Shown: in pieces, positions 17,971 through 27,267 of the stretch | How the letters are laid out: every line of letters starts with the position of its first letter | Numbering within the stretch: position 1 is the first letter of the stretch | Assembly: GCF_900115085.1 (NCBI RefSeq) | Contig: NZ_FOVF01000002.1 | Span: 124,001-188,000 of the forward strand | DNA: 64,000 nucleotides | Direction of reading: 5' to 3' | Source: Dokdonella immobilis | GTDB lineage: Bacteria; Pseudomonadota; Gammaproteobacteria; Xanthomonadales; Rhodanobacteraceae | The notes under the pieces: generated by a model | Databases searched by the model: none | Seen by the model: only the letters and a program-made list of their open reading frames with translations | Told to the model about the DNA's origin: nothing | Made by a program: the position numbers and the translations under genes

Positions 17971-20025
17971 ATGAAGCATGCATGCCTGTTCCGAATGGTC
18001 TTCACGGCAGCGTGCCTGCTGGCAATGAGTACGCATGCGCAGAGCCCGCAGTCCGCGGTGTCGGCGAATGCCGACGGCCGGCATACGCTGAACCTCAAGG
18101 ATGCCGACATCCAGGCGCTGATCGCCACGGTCTCCGAGATCACCGGCAAGAACTTCATTCTGGGTCCGAACGTGCAGGGCAAGGTCACGGTCATTTCGGC
18201 CAAGCCGATGAAGCCGGACGAGATCTACGACGTGTTCCTCTCGGTGCTGCGCGTGCACGGTTATGCCGCGATCGAGCAGGGCAGCATGATCAAGATCGTG
18301 CCCGAGGCGATGGCCCAGCAGGATGGCTCGGCGGCGCTCAATGGCGACCGCGAGCATTCCGCCGACGAACTGATCACCCAGATCGTTCCGGTCAAGCACG
18401 TCTCGGCCAACGAGCTGATCCAGATCCTGCGCCCGCTGATGCCGCAGGGCGGCCAGTTGATCGCGCATGCCTCGTCGAACTCGCTGGTCATTTCCGATCG
18501 GGCCGGCAACGTCACCCGCCTGGTCAACATCATCCACCGCATCGATACCGTCTCCGACGCCGAAGTCGAAGTGATTCCGCTGGCCCATGCGAATGCCGCC
18601 GAGATGGCGCGCACGCTGACCTCGCTGGCCGAGGACAAGGCGGCCCAGGCGAATGCCGAGGCGCCCCGCGTGTTCGCCGATACGCGAACCAACTCGATCC
18701 TGCTGGCCGGGGCCAAGAACGCCCGCCTCAAGTTGCGTGCGCTGATCGCGCACCTCGACACACCGCTCGAAAACGGCGGCGACACCCAGGTCATCTACCT
18801 GCGCAACGCCAATGCCAAGGATCTCGTGCCGATCCTGCAGGGCGTGGCCGCGACCCTGACCGGGATCGCTCCACCGACGGCGGCCAAGCCCGGTGAAGCG
18901 GCCGGACCTGCCAGTGCCTCGACGGCGACCATCCAGGCCCATGAGCAGACCAACTCGCTGATCATCAGTGCACCGCCGGCCGTGTTCCGCTCGCTGGCCT
19001 CGGTCGTGCGCCAGCTCGATGTGCGCCGCGCCCAGGTGCTGATCGAGGCGATCATCGCCGAAGTCGCCGACTCGACCGCGAGCGAAATCGGCGTGCAATG
19101 GTTCACGGCGCCGCAGACCGATGGCGACAACATCGGCCAGGGCATCATCGGCGGCACCAACTTCCCCGGACCGAACGGCAACTCGAGCCTGACCGGACTG
19201 GCGACCAATCCGCTCGGCCTGTCCGGTCTCGGCGGCCTCTCGCTCGGCTATGTCGACGGCACGATCAAGATCCCGGGCACGGACAAGGAGATCCTCAACC
19301 TCGGTGCCCTCGTGCGCGCCCTGCGTGGCGACGGCAAGACCAACATCCTGTCGACACCGTCGATCCTCACCCTCGACAACCAGGAAGCCGAGATCAAGGT
19401 CGCCCAGGAGGTTCCTTTCCTGACCGGCTCGTACACGAATACGGCCAGCAGCGGCCAGAACGGCCAGGTGACCAATCCGTTCCAGACCATCGAGCGCAAG
19501 GACGTCGGCATCGTTCTCAAGGTCACGCCGCACGTCAACGAAGGCGACGCCGTGCGCCTGGAACTGCATCAGGAGATCTCGTCGCTGGCCCCACCGGTCA
19601 CGGGTGCGGTCGATCTCGTCACCAACAAACGCGAGTTGACGACGAGTGCGCTGGTGTCGGATCGCGCCCTGCTCGTGCTCGGCGGTCTCCTCGACAGCAA
19701 CGTCAGCGACACGAACAGCAAGGTGCCGGGCCTCGGCAGCATTCCGCTGATCGGCAACCTGTTCCGCTATCGCTCGAACAAGAACGAGAAGCGCGACCTC
19801 ATGATCTTCATGCGCCCGCAGATCCTGCGCGATGCGGCCACCGAGCAGGCCGTCTCGACCGAGAAGTACAACTACATGCGCACCGAACAGCTGCGCCTGC
19901 GCGAGGATGCCGCGCCGTTGACGCCGCGCAGCGAACGCCCGCTGCTGCCCGAAACGCACGATTTCCTGCGGGATCCCGCGCTCGGCGCGAGCACCGACAA
20001 GCCGGCAGGCCAGGGTCAGCGATGA
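17971..20025 (+). CDS. gspD: type II secretion system outer-membrane secretin GspD
   Basis: A 684-residue outer-membrane channel. Signal peptide residues 1-24 (MVFTAACLLAMSTHAQ). N0 domain: LKDADIQALIATVSEITGKN. N1-N3 domains contain repeated KHVSANELIQILRPLMP, HANAAEMARTLTSL and LRNANAKDLVPILQG blocks. The secretin domain from ~350 has VLIEAIIAEV, the NILSTPSILTLDNQEAEI signature, VPFLTGSYTNT and VPGLGSIPLIGNLFRYRS. The C-terminal tail (~40 residues) may be the S-domain/pilotin contact. ATG 17971 follows GCGAGAG. Its TGA overlaps gspE's ATG (ATGA). Confidence 0.96.
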   Translation: MKHACLFRMVFTAACLLAMSTHAQSPQSAVSANADGRHTLNLKDADIQALIATVSEITGKNFILGPNVQGKVTVISAKPMKPDEIYDVFLSVLRVHGYAAIEQGSMIKIVPEAMAQQDGSAALNGDREHSADELITQIVPVKHVSANELIQILRPLMPQGGQLIAHASSNSLVISDRAGNVTRLVNIIHRIDTVSDAEVEVIPLAHANAAEMARTLTSLAEDKAAQANAEAPRVFADTRTNSILLAGAKNARLKLRALIAHLDTPLENGGDTQVIYLRNANAKDLVPILQGVAATLTGIAPPTAAKPGEAAGPASASTATIQAHEQTNSLIISAPPAVFRSLASVVRQLDVRRAQVLIEAIIAEVADSTASEIGVQWFTAPQTDGDNIGQGIIGGTNFPGPNGNSSLTGLATNPLGLSGLGGLSLGYVDGTIKIPGTDKEILNLGALVRALRGDGKTNILSTPSILTLDNQEAEIKVAQEVPFLTGSYTNTASSGQNGQVTNPFQTIERKDVGIVLKVTPHVNEGDAVRLELHQEISSLAPPVTGAVDLVTNKRELTTSALVSDRALLVLGGLLDSNVSDTNSKVPGLGSIPLIGNLFRYRSNKNEKRDLMIFMRPQILRDAATEQAVSTEKYNYMRTEQLRLREDAAPLTPRSERPLLPETHDFLRDPALGASTDKPAGQGQR

Positions 20026-21515
20026 GCGAGACGGTACGCGCCGAGACGCGCCCGGCGCGGCCCGGCTTCGGCTTCGCGCGGCGCCATGGCGCCACCCTGA
20101 CCGCCTGGCATGCCGATTCGGCCGAGATCGCCTGTCGCCAGGGCGTGCGTCCCGAAGTGCTGGCCGAACTACGCCGCCATCTCGGCGTCGAACTGCACCT
20201 GACGCCTTACGAGCCGGTCGCCTTCGAGCGGCTCCTGCGTGACCTCTACGAACAGGGCGACGATGCGCGCGCGATGGTCTCCGATCTCGACGAGCGGCTC
20301 GACCTGAAGACCCTGGCCGATGAGCTGCCCGAGCCCGAGGACCTGCTCGAAAGCGAGGACGATGCGCCGATCATCCGCCTGATCAACGCGCTGCTGACCG
20401 AGGCGGTCAAGGAAGGCGCCTCGGACATCCACGTCGAACCGTTCGAGAGCCGCCTCGTCGTGCGCTTCCGCATCGACGGCGTGCTGCGAGAAGTACTGGC
20501 GCCGCAGAAGGGCATCGCCAATGCCGTGGTCAGTCGCATCAAGGTCATGGCCAAGCTCGACATCGCCGAGAAGCGCCTGCCGCAGGACGGTCGCATCGGC
20601 CTGCGCATCGCCGGCCGTCCGGTCGACGTACGTGTGTCGACGATTCCGGCCGGTCATGGCGAACGTGTCGTGCTGCGTCTTCTCGACAAGCAGGCCGGAC
20701 GCCTCGATCTCGCCCAGCTCGGCATGGACACCGATTCGCGCACCCGCCTCGAGTCGATGATCGCGCGCCCGCACGGGATCCTGCTCGTGACCGGCCCGAC
20801 CGGATCGGGCAAGACCACCACGCTGTACGGCGCGCTGCTCAAGCTCAATGATTCCTCGCGCAACATCATGACCGTCGAGGATCCGATCGAGTACTACATC
20901 GACGGCATCGGCCAGACCCAGGTCAACACGCGCGTCGACATGACATTCGCGCGCGGTCTGCGCGCGATCCTGCGCCAGGATCCGGACGTGGTCATGGTCG
21001 GCGAGATCCGCGATCTCGACACCGCCGAGACGGCCGTGCAGGCCTCGCTGACCGGCCATCTCGTGCTGTCGACCCTGCATACCAATTCCGCGGTCGGCGC
21101 GGTCGCGCGCCTGCGCGACATGGGGGTCGAACCATTCCTGCTTTCCTCGAGCCTGGTCGGCGTGCTCGCCCAGCGTCTCGTGCGCGCGCTCGACCCGGCC
21201 CTGCGCGAGGCCTACCAGGCCACGCCGGCCGAACTGGCCGCATTCGGCCAGCCTGCCGATGCGGTCGTCACCCTGTACCGGCCGCGCGCCGACGCCGGCA
21301 ATCGTCATGCCGGCTACAAGGGCCGCACCGGCATCTACGAACTCGTCCCGGTCGACGAGACGATGCGCCGACTGATCCACGAAGGCGCCTCCGAGGCCGA
21401 ACTCGAACGCCATGCCCGCAGTCGCGCGCCGAGCATCCTCGAAGACGGTTGGCGCAAGTGCATGGCCGGCCTGACCACGACCGAGGAAGTATTGCGGGTT
21501 ACCCGCGAGGACTGA
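20022..21515 (+). CDS. gspE: type II secretion system ATPase GspE (tetracysteine zinc motif lost)
   Basis: A 497-residue cytoplasmic ATPase powering pseudopilus assembly. N1E/N2E domain ~1-110, then the CTE core: EGASDIHVEPFESRLVVRFR, Walker A GPTGSGKTTT, Asp box TVEDPIEYY, Walker B MVGEIRDLDTAETA and His box STLHTNSAVGAVARL. In most GspE proteins a CxxC(~29)CxxC zinc subdomain follows 'LVR'; here the corresponding sequence is VRALDPALREAYQ ... RPRADAGNRHAGYKGRTG, with all four cysteines gone while flanks are intact. The start overlaps the gspD stop. No gspF-N follows; they must lie elsewhere if the system works. Confidence 0.93.
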   Translation: MSETVRAETRPARPGFGFARRHGATLTAWHADSAEIACRQGVRPEVLAELRRHLGVELHLTPYEPVAFERLLRDLYEQGDDARAMVSDLDERLDLKTLADELPEPEDLLESEDDAPIIRLINALLTEAVKEGASDIHVEPFESRLVVRFRIDGVLREVLAPQKGIANAVVSRIKVMAKLDIAEKRLPQDGRIGLRIAGRPVDVRVSTIPAGHGERVVLRLLDKQAGRLDLAQLGMDTDSRTRLESMIARPHGILLVTGPTGSGKTTTLYGALLKLNDSSRNIMTVEDPIEYYIDGIGQTQVNTRVDMTFARGLRAILRQDPDVVMVGEIRDLDTAETAVQASLTGHLVLSTLHTNSAVGAVARLRDMGVEPFLLSSSLVGVLAQRLVRALDPALREAYQATPAELAAFGQPADAVVTLYRPRADAGNRHAGYKGRTGIYELVPVDETMRRLIHEGASEAELERHARSRAPSILEDGWRKCMAGLTTTEEVLRVTRED

Positions 21516-21661
21516 AGGGACACCGCGGCACGTCGGTCGCGCGTGCTGCGCGATTTTCCCGAAATCGACGCCCGCCCCCGCGTGGCCAGGAAGGTCCCGA
21601 CCCGTCCGTGTTGCTCCGGAGCAGCGCCTGGCATCGCAGCCAGGCGCAGCCCTGGGTGAAC

Positions 21662-22315
21662 TCAGCGCTTGTTGAATGCCCCGAGCAACCCGGCGCCGGC
21701 CTGCAGCATTTCACCCATGCTGACTTCGCCGTCGCCATCGGCGTCGAGCACGCCACTGAGCAGGCCGCCGACGCTGCCTTGCTGCAGGCGGTTGTGCTCC
21801 TGGCCGAGCATGCCGCTGAGTCCGTTTGCATCGAGACCCTGCTTGCGGGTCATGTTGCCGAGCGCCGCCATGACCAGGGGTGCGAGCATTGCCAGCAGTT
21901 GCGAGGCGCCCTGGTTGCCGAGGCCGCTGGTCTGGCCAAGTCCCTGCGCGGCCTGTTCGCGCCGGCCGCCGAAGATATGGCCGAGGATCGCGCCCCCCAT
22001 GCCACTGCCGCCATTGCCGCCGCCAAGCACCGAGCCGAGCACGTCCCCGATGCCACCACCGCTGCCGCCACCACCCAGCACCGAGCCCAGCAGGCCGCCG
22101 ATGTCGACGCCCGCATGGTCCCGCTCGAGCGCGGTGTGCAGGGCGCTGGCGCCCTGCGGCGAACTCGCGTTGCGCGCCAGCCCGCCCATCAGCAGGGGCA
22201 GGGCCTGCTGTACGGCATTGCTGGCCTGGGCCGGATCAATCCCGAGCTGGTGGGCAATCGATTCAATATGCGATTGATCCAGTTGTTCAAAAACCTTCGA
22301 AGTCAGGTCGCTCAT
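21662..22315 (-). CDS. DUF937 (YidB-like) protein with EF-hand-like loop
   Basis: A 217-residue protein of the DUF937/YidB family. The N-terminal helical part reads DQSHIESIAHQLGIDPAQASNAVQ and LPLLMGGLARNA. A glycine-rich linker holds GGLLGSVLGGGG and GDVLGSVLGGGN repeats, then LAPLVMAALGNM. Near the C-terminus DADGDGEVSMGEM matches a canonical calcium-binding EF-hand loop (D-x-D-x-D-G-x-(V)-x-x-x-E), so calcium binding is plausible. Function of the family is not established. It is convergent with gspE and divergent from the Hpt gene. Confidence 0.8.
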   Translation of the reverse strand: MSDLTSKVFEQLDQSHIESIAHQLGIDPAQASNAVQQALPLLMGGLARNASSPQGASALHTALERDHAGVDIGGLLGSVLGGGGSGGGIGDVLGSVLGGGNGGSGMGGAILGHIFGGRREQAAQGLGQTSGLGNQGASQLLAMLAPLVMAALGNMTRKQGLDANGLSGMLGQEHNRLQQGSVGGLLSGVLDADGDGEVSMGEMLQAGAGLLGAFNKR

Positions 22316-22485
22316 GTGGTGTTCCCTCCGGTTCGGAGCGCCAACTTAGCACGCTGCAGGGGTCGCGCCAGCGCCACCGCGCATGGATTCGTCAAACTTC
22401 GTTACGCCGGCCTGGGTCCGTCCTTTCTGCGCTAGGCTGGGTCCGAAGTTCCGAGCCGTGGAGGCGACGTGGAGGAGAAGCTGCC

Positions 22486-22860
22486 ATGAACGGAGTCGAT
22501 AGCCGACTGGCCGAACTCGGCGCACGCTACCAGGCCTCACTGCCGATCAAGCGCGCCAGCGTGGAGCTGGCTTGGCAGTCACTGCGCGCGGAGGCTTCCG
22601 ATCCGGTCAGGCTCGAGAGCCTGCAGCGCGTCGTGCATCGCATCGCGGGCTCCGCGGCCTCCTATGGCTACGAGGAAATCGGCGCGCTGGCGAGCCAGGT
22701 CGATGAGGGCCTCGAAGCGCTGCGCCATCTCGATGTGGCCCGGCGGAACGTCGCTTCCATCGACGCAACCCTGTCCGCGCTGGCGCCACTTTTCGAACGC
22801 CTGATCGACGCGCTCGCTCGCGGCTGCGGCCCCTCGCCGCCCATCAAGCGGACACACTGA
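22486..22860 (+). CDS. orphan histidine phosphotransfer (Hpt) domain protein
   Basis: A 124-residue all-helical protein with an Hpt signature: VVHRIAGSAASYGYEEIGALA, where H is the likely phospho-accepting histidine, then ASQVDEGLEAL. Free-standing Hpt proteins relay phosphate between a hybrid histidine kinase and response regulators. No kinase or receiver gene is adjacent, so the partners are elsewhere. ATG 22486 has GGAGGAG nine bases upstream. Only 128 bp separate it from the arginase gene, so co-transcription is possible. Confidence 0.8.
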   Translation: MNGVDSRLAELGARYQASLPIKRASVELAWQSLRAEASDPVRLESLQRVVHRIAGSAASYGYEEIGALASQVDEGLEALRHLDVARRNVASIDATLSALAPLFERLIDALARGCGPSPPIKRTH

Positions 22861-22988
22861 AACCGCAGTCGGGCACCGCGCTTTCGCCCCATCCTGTATT
22901 TCCGTGCGCGTTGTTTGCGCGCAGCCTCATTTGGCCTGCGCGGGCGCGGAGCGTTATCCTGCGCACCCCGAGCGAGGACATTCAGACC

Positions 22989-23909
22989 ATGCAGCGCACT
23001 ACCCAGGTTTCCCTTATCGGCGCACCCACCGACATCGGTGCCGGGCATCGTGGTGCCTCGATGGGACCCGAGGCGCTGCGCGTGGCAGGAATCGGCCAGG
23101 CGCTGACCCAGCGCGGAATCAGGGTCGTCGATCGTGGCAACCTGGGCGGTCCGATGAATCCGTGGACCGGCCCGGTCGATGGCTATCGACATCTGGCCGA
23201 AGTGGTGGCGTGGAATCGTTCGGTGATGGAGGCCGTCGCCGCCGAACTCGGCCAGGGCCATCTGCCTGTGCTGCTCGGTGGCGACCATTGCCTGGCGATC
23301 GGTTCGATCACGGCCGTTGCCCGGCATTGCCAGGCGACCAAGAAGCGGCTGCTGGTTCTCTGGCTCGACGCGCATGCCGACTACAACACCAGTTCAGTGA
23401 CGCCCTCCGGCAACATCCACGGCATGCCCGTAGCCTGTCTTTGCGGCTTGGGGCCGCCTGAGCTGACCGAGCTTGGCGGAACGGCGCCGGCCATCTCTCC
23501 GGACTGCGTCCGGCAGATCGGCATCCGTTCGGTCGATACCGGCGAGAAGAAGCTGGTCCGCGACGCCGGGCTCGATATCTACGACATGCGCTACATCGAC
23601 GAAATCGGCATGAAACGCGTCATGGAGGAGGCACTGTCCGACATCGACGAAAATACCCATGTGCACGTGAGCTTCGACGTCGATTTTCTCGACCCTGAAA
23701 TTGCGCCGGGCGTCGGCACTACCATTCCCGGCGGACCGAACTATCGTGAAGCACAGCTGTGCATGGAAATGATCGCCGACCGGGGCGGGCTCGGCTCGCT
23801 CGACATCATGGAACTCAATCCGGCGTTCGACGAACACAACAAGACCGCCGTGCTGGCGGTCGATCTGGTCGAGAGCCTGTTCGGCAAGAGCACCCTGATG
23901 CGGGACTGA
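22989..23909 (+). CDS. rocF: arginase
   Basis: A 306-residue binuclear manganese ureohydrolase converting L-arginine to ornithine and urea. Metal-binding motifs are GGDHCLAIGS, WLDAHADYNT and SFDVDFLDPEIAPGVGT; the N-terminus (VSLIGAPTDIGAGHRGASMG) and ELNPAFDEHNKTA near the end match arginase rather than agmatinase. ATG 22989 starts at the conserved strand; an in-frame extension to 22911 lacks conservation. No urease, ornithine aminotransferase or arginine transport genes are nearby. Confidence 0.93.
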   Translation: MQRTTQVSLIGAPTDIGAGHRGASMGPEALRVAGIGQALTQRGIRVVDRGNLGGPMNPWTGPVDGYRHLAEVVAWNRSVMEAVAAELGQGHLPVLLGGDHCLAIGSITAVARHCQATKKRLLVLWLDAHADYNTSSVTPSGNIHGMPVACLCGLGPPELTELGGTAPAISPDCVRQIGIRSVDTGEKKLVRDAGLDIYDMRYIDEIGMKRVMEEALSDIDENTHVHVSFDVDFLDPEIAPGVGTTIPGGPNYREAQLCMEMIADRGGLGSLDIMELNPAFDEHNKTAVLAVDLVESLFGKSTLMRD

Positions 23910-24345
23910 TGCGCCGCAGGCGCGCGCCGGCTGGCACGTCGGACAGCGCGGAGCCCGCGCGGCGTCGATCCTGTCGGCGTACTGCCGCCGCTGGCTGCTT
24001 GAATGTGACAACCATCGTTCATTGCGCTTGACCGCTCCCTCCGGGCCGGCTCGCCGAAGCCCAGGCGCTGCCGGCCCCATCGCAGAACAACGGATGGACC
24101 GCCCGGCCCGGGTCGCTGTCCCAGGACCGCCACGTGGCATGTTGCTTGCTTGCTGAATGGGGACAAGTGCAGCGCCCTTGACCATCGCCGGTGCCAGCGT
24201 CGGCGACCACCGCAGTGCAGGTTTAATTGCTGCGAGGGGTATCCGCAAGCCGCTCCCGGCCGGCGGGTATGGACGAAAGCCGGAACTCCCCGAATCCCGG
24301 GTCCGTTCTGGAGCACGCACGACGAAACACGCACAGGCAACCCGC
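23910..24345. other. intergenic region between arginase and diguanylate cyclase genes
   Basis: 436 bases with no recognised gene. The cyclase frame stays open back to 24157 but its codons there show no domain. No clear terminator with a T-run follows the arginase stop. Confidence 0.4.
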
Positions 24346-25911
24346 ATGTTCGCTCGCAAGCAAAACGATCAGCCTCGACTGGTGACTCTGCTGGAGCCAC
24401 CCGAGCGCAGCTCGTTGCTCGGTCGTTCAATGGCGATCTCCATCCTGGCGTTGATCGCGGTCGTCACCCTCGGCACCAACACCCATCTCTTCGCTCCGCC
24501 GTTGCTGGCCCTGTTGCTGACCGCTGCGGTCGCCGCCGTGCTCGTGTCGATGCGAAGGGCTTCCGTCGGCGGCCGCGGGCAAAGCGTCGCCCAGGGGTTT
24601 GCCGATCGCGAATGCGCTGAAGCCGGCGTCGTCGGAGAATCGCTGTTCGTCGCGACACCGATACCCACCCTGCTCGTCGATTGCGAATTTCACGAGATCG
24701 TCGCGGCCAATTCCGCGGTCGCCAACCTGTATGGATTCACCCTTCGCGACTTGCGCGGGTTGCGCATCTCGAACCTGCAGCAATCGACGTCAGGAAGTTC
24801 CCATGGCGAAGACGTCGTACCGGTCAGCGGACTGGTTCGTCATCGCCGCGCCGATGGCAGTCTGCTTTGGGTCGAGCTGAATGTGCAGAAGATCAGTCAC
24901 GCCGGGCGTGAAGTCTGGCTCATCGTCGTCGTCGATGTCACTGCGCGCCTGCAGCTCGTGCGCGGCCTCGAGGAGAGCGAGCGCCACTATCGGGAATTGA
25001 TCGACCTGAGTCTCGGCATCGTCTTTACCCATGATCTCAACGGATCGCTGACCTTGGTCAATCCGGCGTTCGCCCGCGCCCTCGATCTTCCCGTCGAGGC
25101 CATCGTCGGCAGGAACCTCTCCGAATTCGTTGTGCCACGCCAGCACGACGCGTTCTCGCAGTACCTGCTCAATGTCGGTCGCAACGGCACCGATTCTGGA
25201 GCGGTCCATATGCTCAGGCGCGACGGTGGCGAGCTGGTCTGGGAATTCCGCAACCAGATACGCACCCTGGCCGACGGCAGCCGCGAAGTGCTGTGTTGCG
25301 CCATCGACATCAGCGAACGCAGTCGCAACGAGCACCGGTTGCTTGAGAAAAGTCGCAAGGACCCGCTTACCGGCTGCTACAACCGGCGCCACCTCGCCGC
25401 CTTCCAGGCCGATGCCAGCCCCGGTGCCTGCTGGGCCAGCGTGGTCATCGACATCGATCACCTCAAACGCTACAACGATACCTATGGGCATCGCGCGGGT
25501 GACCAGGCCATCGTCCGCGTGGCCCGTTTCCTCGAGCGGATCGTGCGCAAGGATGATTCGATCGTTCGCCTCGGTGGCGACGAATTCGTCATCCTGCTTC
25601 GGCAGTGCGACCAGGCTACGCTCGAATCGTTTGCCGCGCGCCTGCAGGGCGCACTGGCGACGCAGGAAACCGTACCGTTTTCATACGGCCTCGCGATGCG
25701 CAAGAACGACGAGGACCTCGAGCAGACCATTCACCGCGCCGATCGCCAGATGATCGAGCGCCGCGTCATCGAACGCAGCAGCATCCGCCTCGACGTACCG
25801 CGCGAGCCACGTCGCCGCGAGGCACGCCGTTCGGTCATCCGTATCCATCCCGCGGTCGGCGCAGTCGAACCGGCACCGGCGGTGCCGATCTCGCTGGAAG
25901 CCGAGGGCTGA
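24346..25911 (+). CDS. membrane-anchored PAS-PAS-GGDEF diguanylate cyclase
   Basis: A 521-residue inner-membrane enzyme predicted to make cyclic di-GMP from two GTP. Two close membrane helices (residues ~28-67, SMAISILALIAVVTLGTNTH, LLALLLTAAVAAVLVSM). PAS 1 (~105-210: ATPIPTLLVDCEFHEIVAAN) with PAC-like VWLIVVVDVTARLQ, PAS 2 (~215-330: DLSLGIVFTHDLNGSLTLVN), then the GGDEF domain from DPLTGCYNRRHL. The active site is intact GGDEF at residues 410-414. RKDD, five residues upstream, is a full RxxD inhibitory site, so product feedback inhibition is expected. A basic tail follows. Confidence 0.93.
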   Translation: MFARKQNDQPRLVTLLEPPERSSLLGRSMAISILALIAVVTLGTNTHLFAPPLLALLLTAAVAAVLVSMRRASVGGRGQSVAQGFADRECAEAGVVGESLFVATPIPTLLVDCEFHEIVAANSAVANLYGFTLRDLRGLRISNLQQSTSGSSHGEDVVPVSGLVRHRRADGSLLWVELNVQKISHAGREVWLIVVVDVTARLQLVRGLEESERHYRELIDLSLGIVFTHDLNGSLTLVNPAFARALDLPVEAIVGRNLSEFVVPRQHDAFSQYLLNVGRNGTDSGAVHMLRRDGGELVWEFRNQIRTLADGSREVLCCAIDISERSRNEHRLLEKSRKDPLTGCYNRRHLAAFQADASPGACWASVVIDIDHLKRYNDTYGHRAGDQAIVRVARFLERIVRKDDSIVRLGGDEFVILLRQCDQATLESFAARLQGALATQETVPFSYGLAMRKNDEDLEQTIHRADRQMIERRVIERSSIRLDVPREPRRREARRSVIRIHPAVGAVEPAPAVPISLEAEG

Positions 25912-25932
25912 GTCGGGCCTGCGACGGCGCGG

Positions 25933-27267
25933 CTACTGGAAACCGTTGGCGAAGATCAGATCCACGCTGGTCGTCAGGCAACTCGGGGTGTTCGCGGCGA
26001 CGCGGTTGCGGATGACCGTGATGTGGGTCGGATGGAAGACCTGTACATTTTGCCCGCAGCTCGCGCTACTGACATGGCAGTAGCTCATCACGGTGCCTTT
26101 CGGCGCCTCAGGCGTGCCTGTCGGACAGCTGACCGGCCCTGAATAGCACCCGCTCTCGCCCGAATAGCACTGGTCGATGGTGTTCGAGCCCGTCGGCGCG
26201 CTTCCCGAGCTCGAATTCGTGCAGTGCGTATGCGACGCGCCGAAGTTGTGGCCCAGTTCGTGGCCGACGATGAATGCACTCAAGGCAACGCCAATCGCCG
26301 GATTGGTGAATATCTGGTTGGTGCTGTAGCTGCCGCCGCTGCTGTTGGTCCGGCAGTAGGCGTTGACCCAGGCGATCCCCGAGGCCGAATTGCCCGATGA
26401 GGAGTTGCCCGAGAGCAGCATCGCGAAGGCCCGGCCGACGGTGCCGCTGCCGCTGCTGTAGTTGTTCTGCCAGTAGGTGCCGAACTCGTTGAGCATGGCC
26501 GAAGTGGCGGAACTGTCGTTATTGGCGAACGGATCCGATGCCGTGCGCAGGAAGGTCGTTCCCTGCTGCAGGTGCACGTCGAGGTCGCGCTCGTACATCA
26601 CGTTCATCTGCGCGAACAGGTCGGCGATCCAGGCCGTCGCCTGCGTAGTGTTGCCAGCAAAGCGCTTGCTCATGAAGGTCGTGTCGGTGTCTACGGCGAC
26701 CACGGCATTGCGCAATGTTCCGCTCGGGCTCTGCAAGTCGATGAGATGATCGAGGGTTGCCGGTGCGGCGTCAGGATTCGGCAGGGAATCCTCGTTTGCG
26801 GTGAATTCGGGGGTCGTACCCGCCGGCAGGGCAGACTCGGCACTGACGGCATGGAAGCGCCAGCCGCCCGACACGTGTTCGCTGCGCAGGACAAATGCGC
26901 CACTCGGACCGGAGCCGGCGCCATAGGGCTCGCTCAGCAGATCAGGATCGTAGGAGAGGCCTACGCGTGATCTGCCGTCCTTGCTGTAGCCGAGCAAGTG
27001 AACGCGCTGGCTACGCGGGACCTCGTGTTGACCGTGGGCATCGACGACGATGATGCGGGTTCCCGGGGCGTAGACATCGATGCGCTTGAACTCGAAATCG
27101 GCCAGTACGCCAGGATCCGCAGGAAAGTCCCGGATGGTGGTCGTAGCGCCGGGTGACAAGCGCGCCAAGCGCGACAGCTCCGATCCATCCAGGGTCATTG
27201 CCCCGGTCGCTGCCATGGCCGCCGGCGCGACTGCCAGCCACGCACCGAAAAGAAGAAATACCCGCAT
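25933..27267 (-). CDS. secreted reprolysin-like (metzincin) zinc metalloprotease
   Basis: A 444-residue exported protease. Signal peptide MRVFLLFGAWLAVAPAAMA; a ~170-residue propeptide-like region; catalytic domain from AVVAVDTDTTFMSKRFAGN with the zinc motif HELGHNFGASHTH (HExxHxxGxxH) and Met-turn GTVMSYCH, typical of M12B/reprolysin-like metzincins. Eight or so cysteines near the active site suggest disulfides. The C-terminus VDLIFANGFQ is a short motif also present in the esterase at 30858. GTG 27273 is possible, but ATG 27267 has a GAGG at better spacing. A type II secretion substrate is plausible; inference. Confidence 0.88.
   Translation of the reverse strand: MRVFLLFGAWLAVAPAAMAATGAMTLDGSELSRLARLSPGATTTIRDFPADPGVLADFEFKRIDVYAPGTRIIVVDAHGQHEVPRSQRVHLLGYSKDGRSRVGLSYDPDLLSEPYGAGSGPSGAFVLRSEHVSGGWRFHAVSAESALPAGTTPEFTANEDSLPNPDAAPATLDHLIDLQSPSGTLRNAVVAVDTDTTFMSKRFAGNTTQATAWIADLFAQMNVMYERDLDVHLQQGTTFLRTASDPFANNDSSATSAMLNEFGTYWQNNYSSGSGTVGRAFAMLLSGNSSSGNSASGIAWVNAYCRTNSSGGSYSTNQIFTNPAIGVALSAFIVGHELGHNFGASHTHCTNSSSGSAPTGSNTIDQCYSGESGCYSGPVSCPTGTPEAPKGTVMSYCHVSSASCGQNVQVFHPTHITVIRNRVAANTPSCLTTSVDLIFANGFQ

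Noticed and set aside
17731-19959. 742-codon open frame antisense to gspD
   Set aside because: Mirror frame of a confident secretin gene; no recognisable domain or ribosome site.
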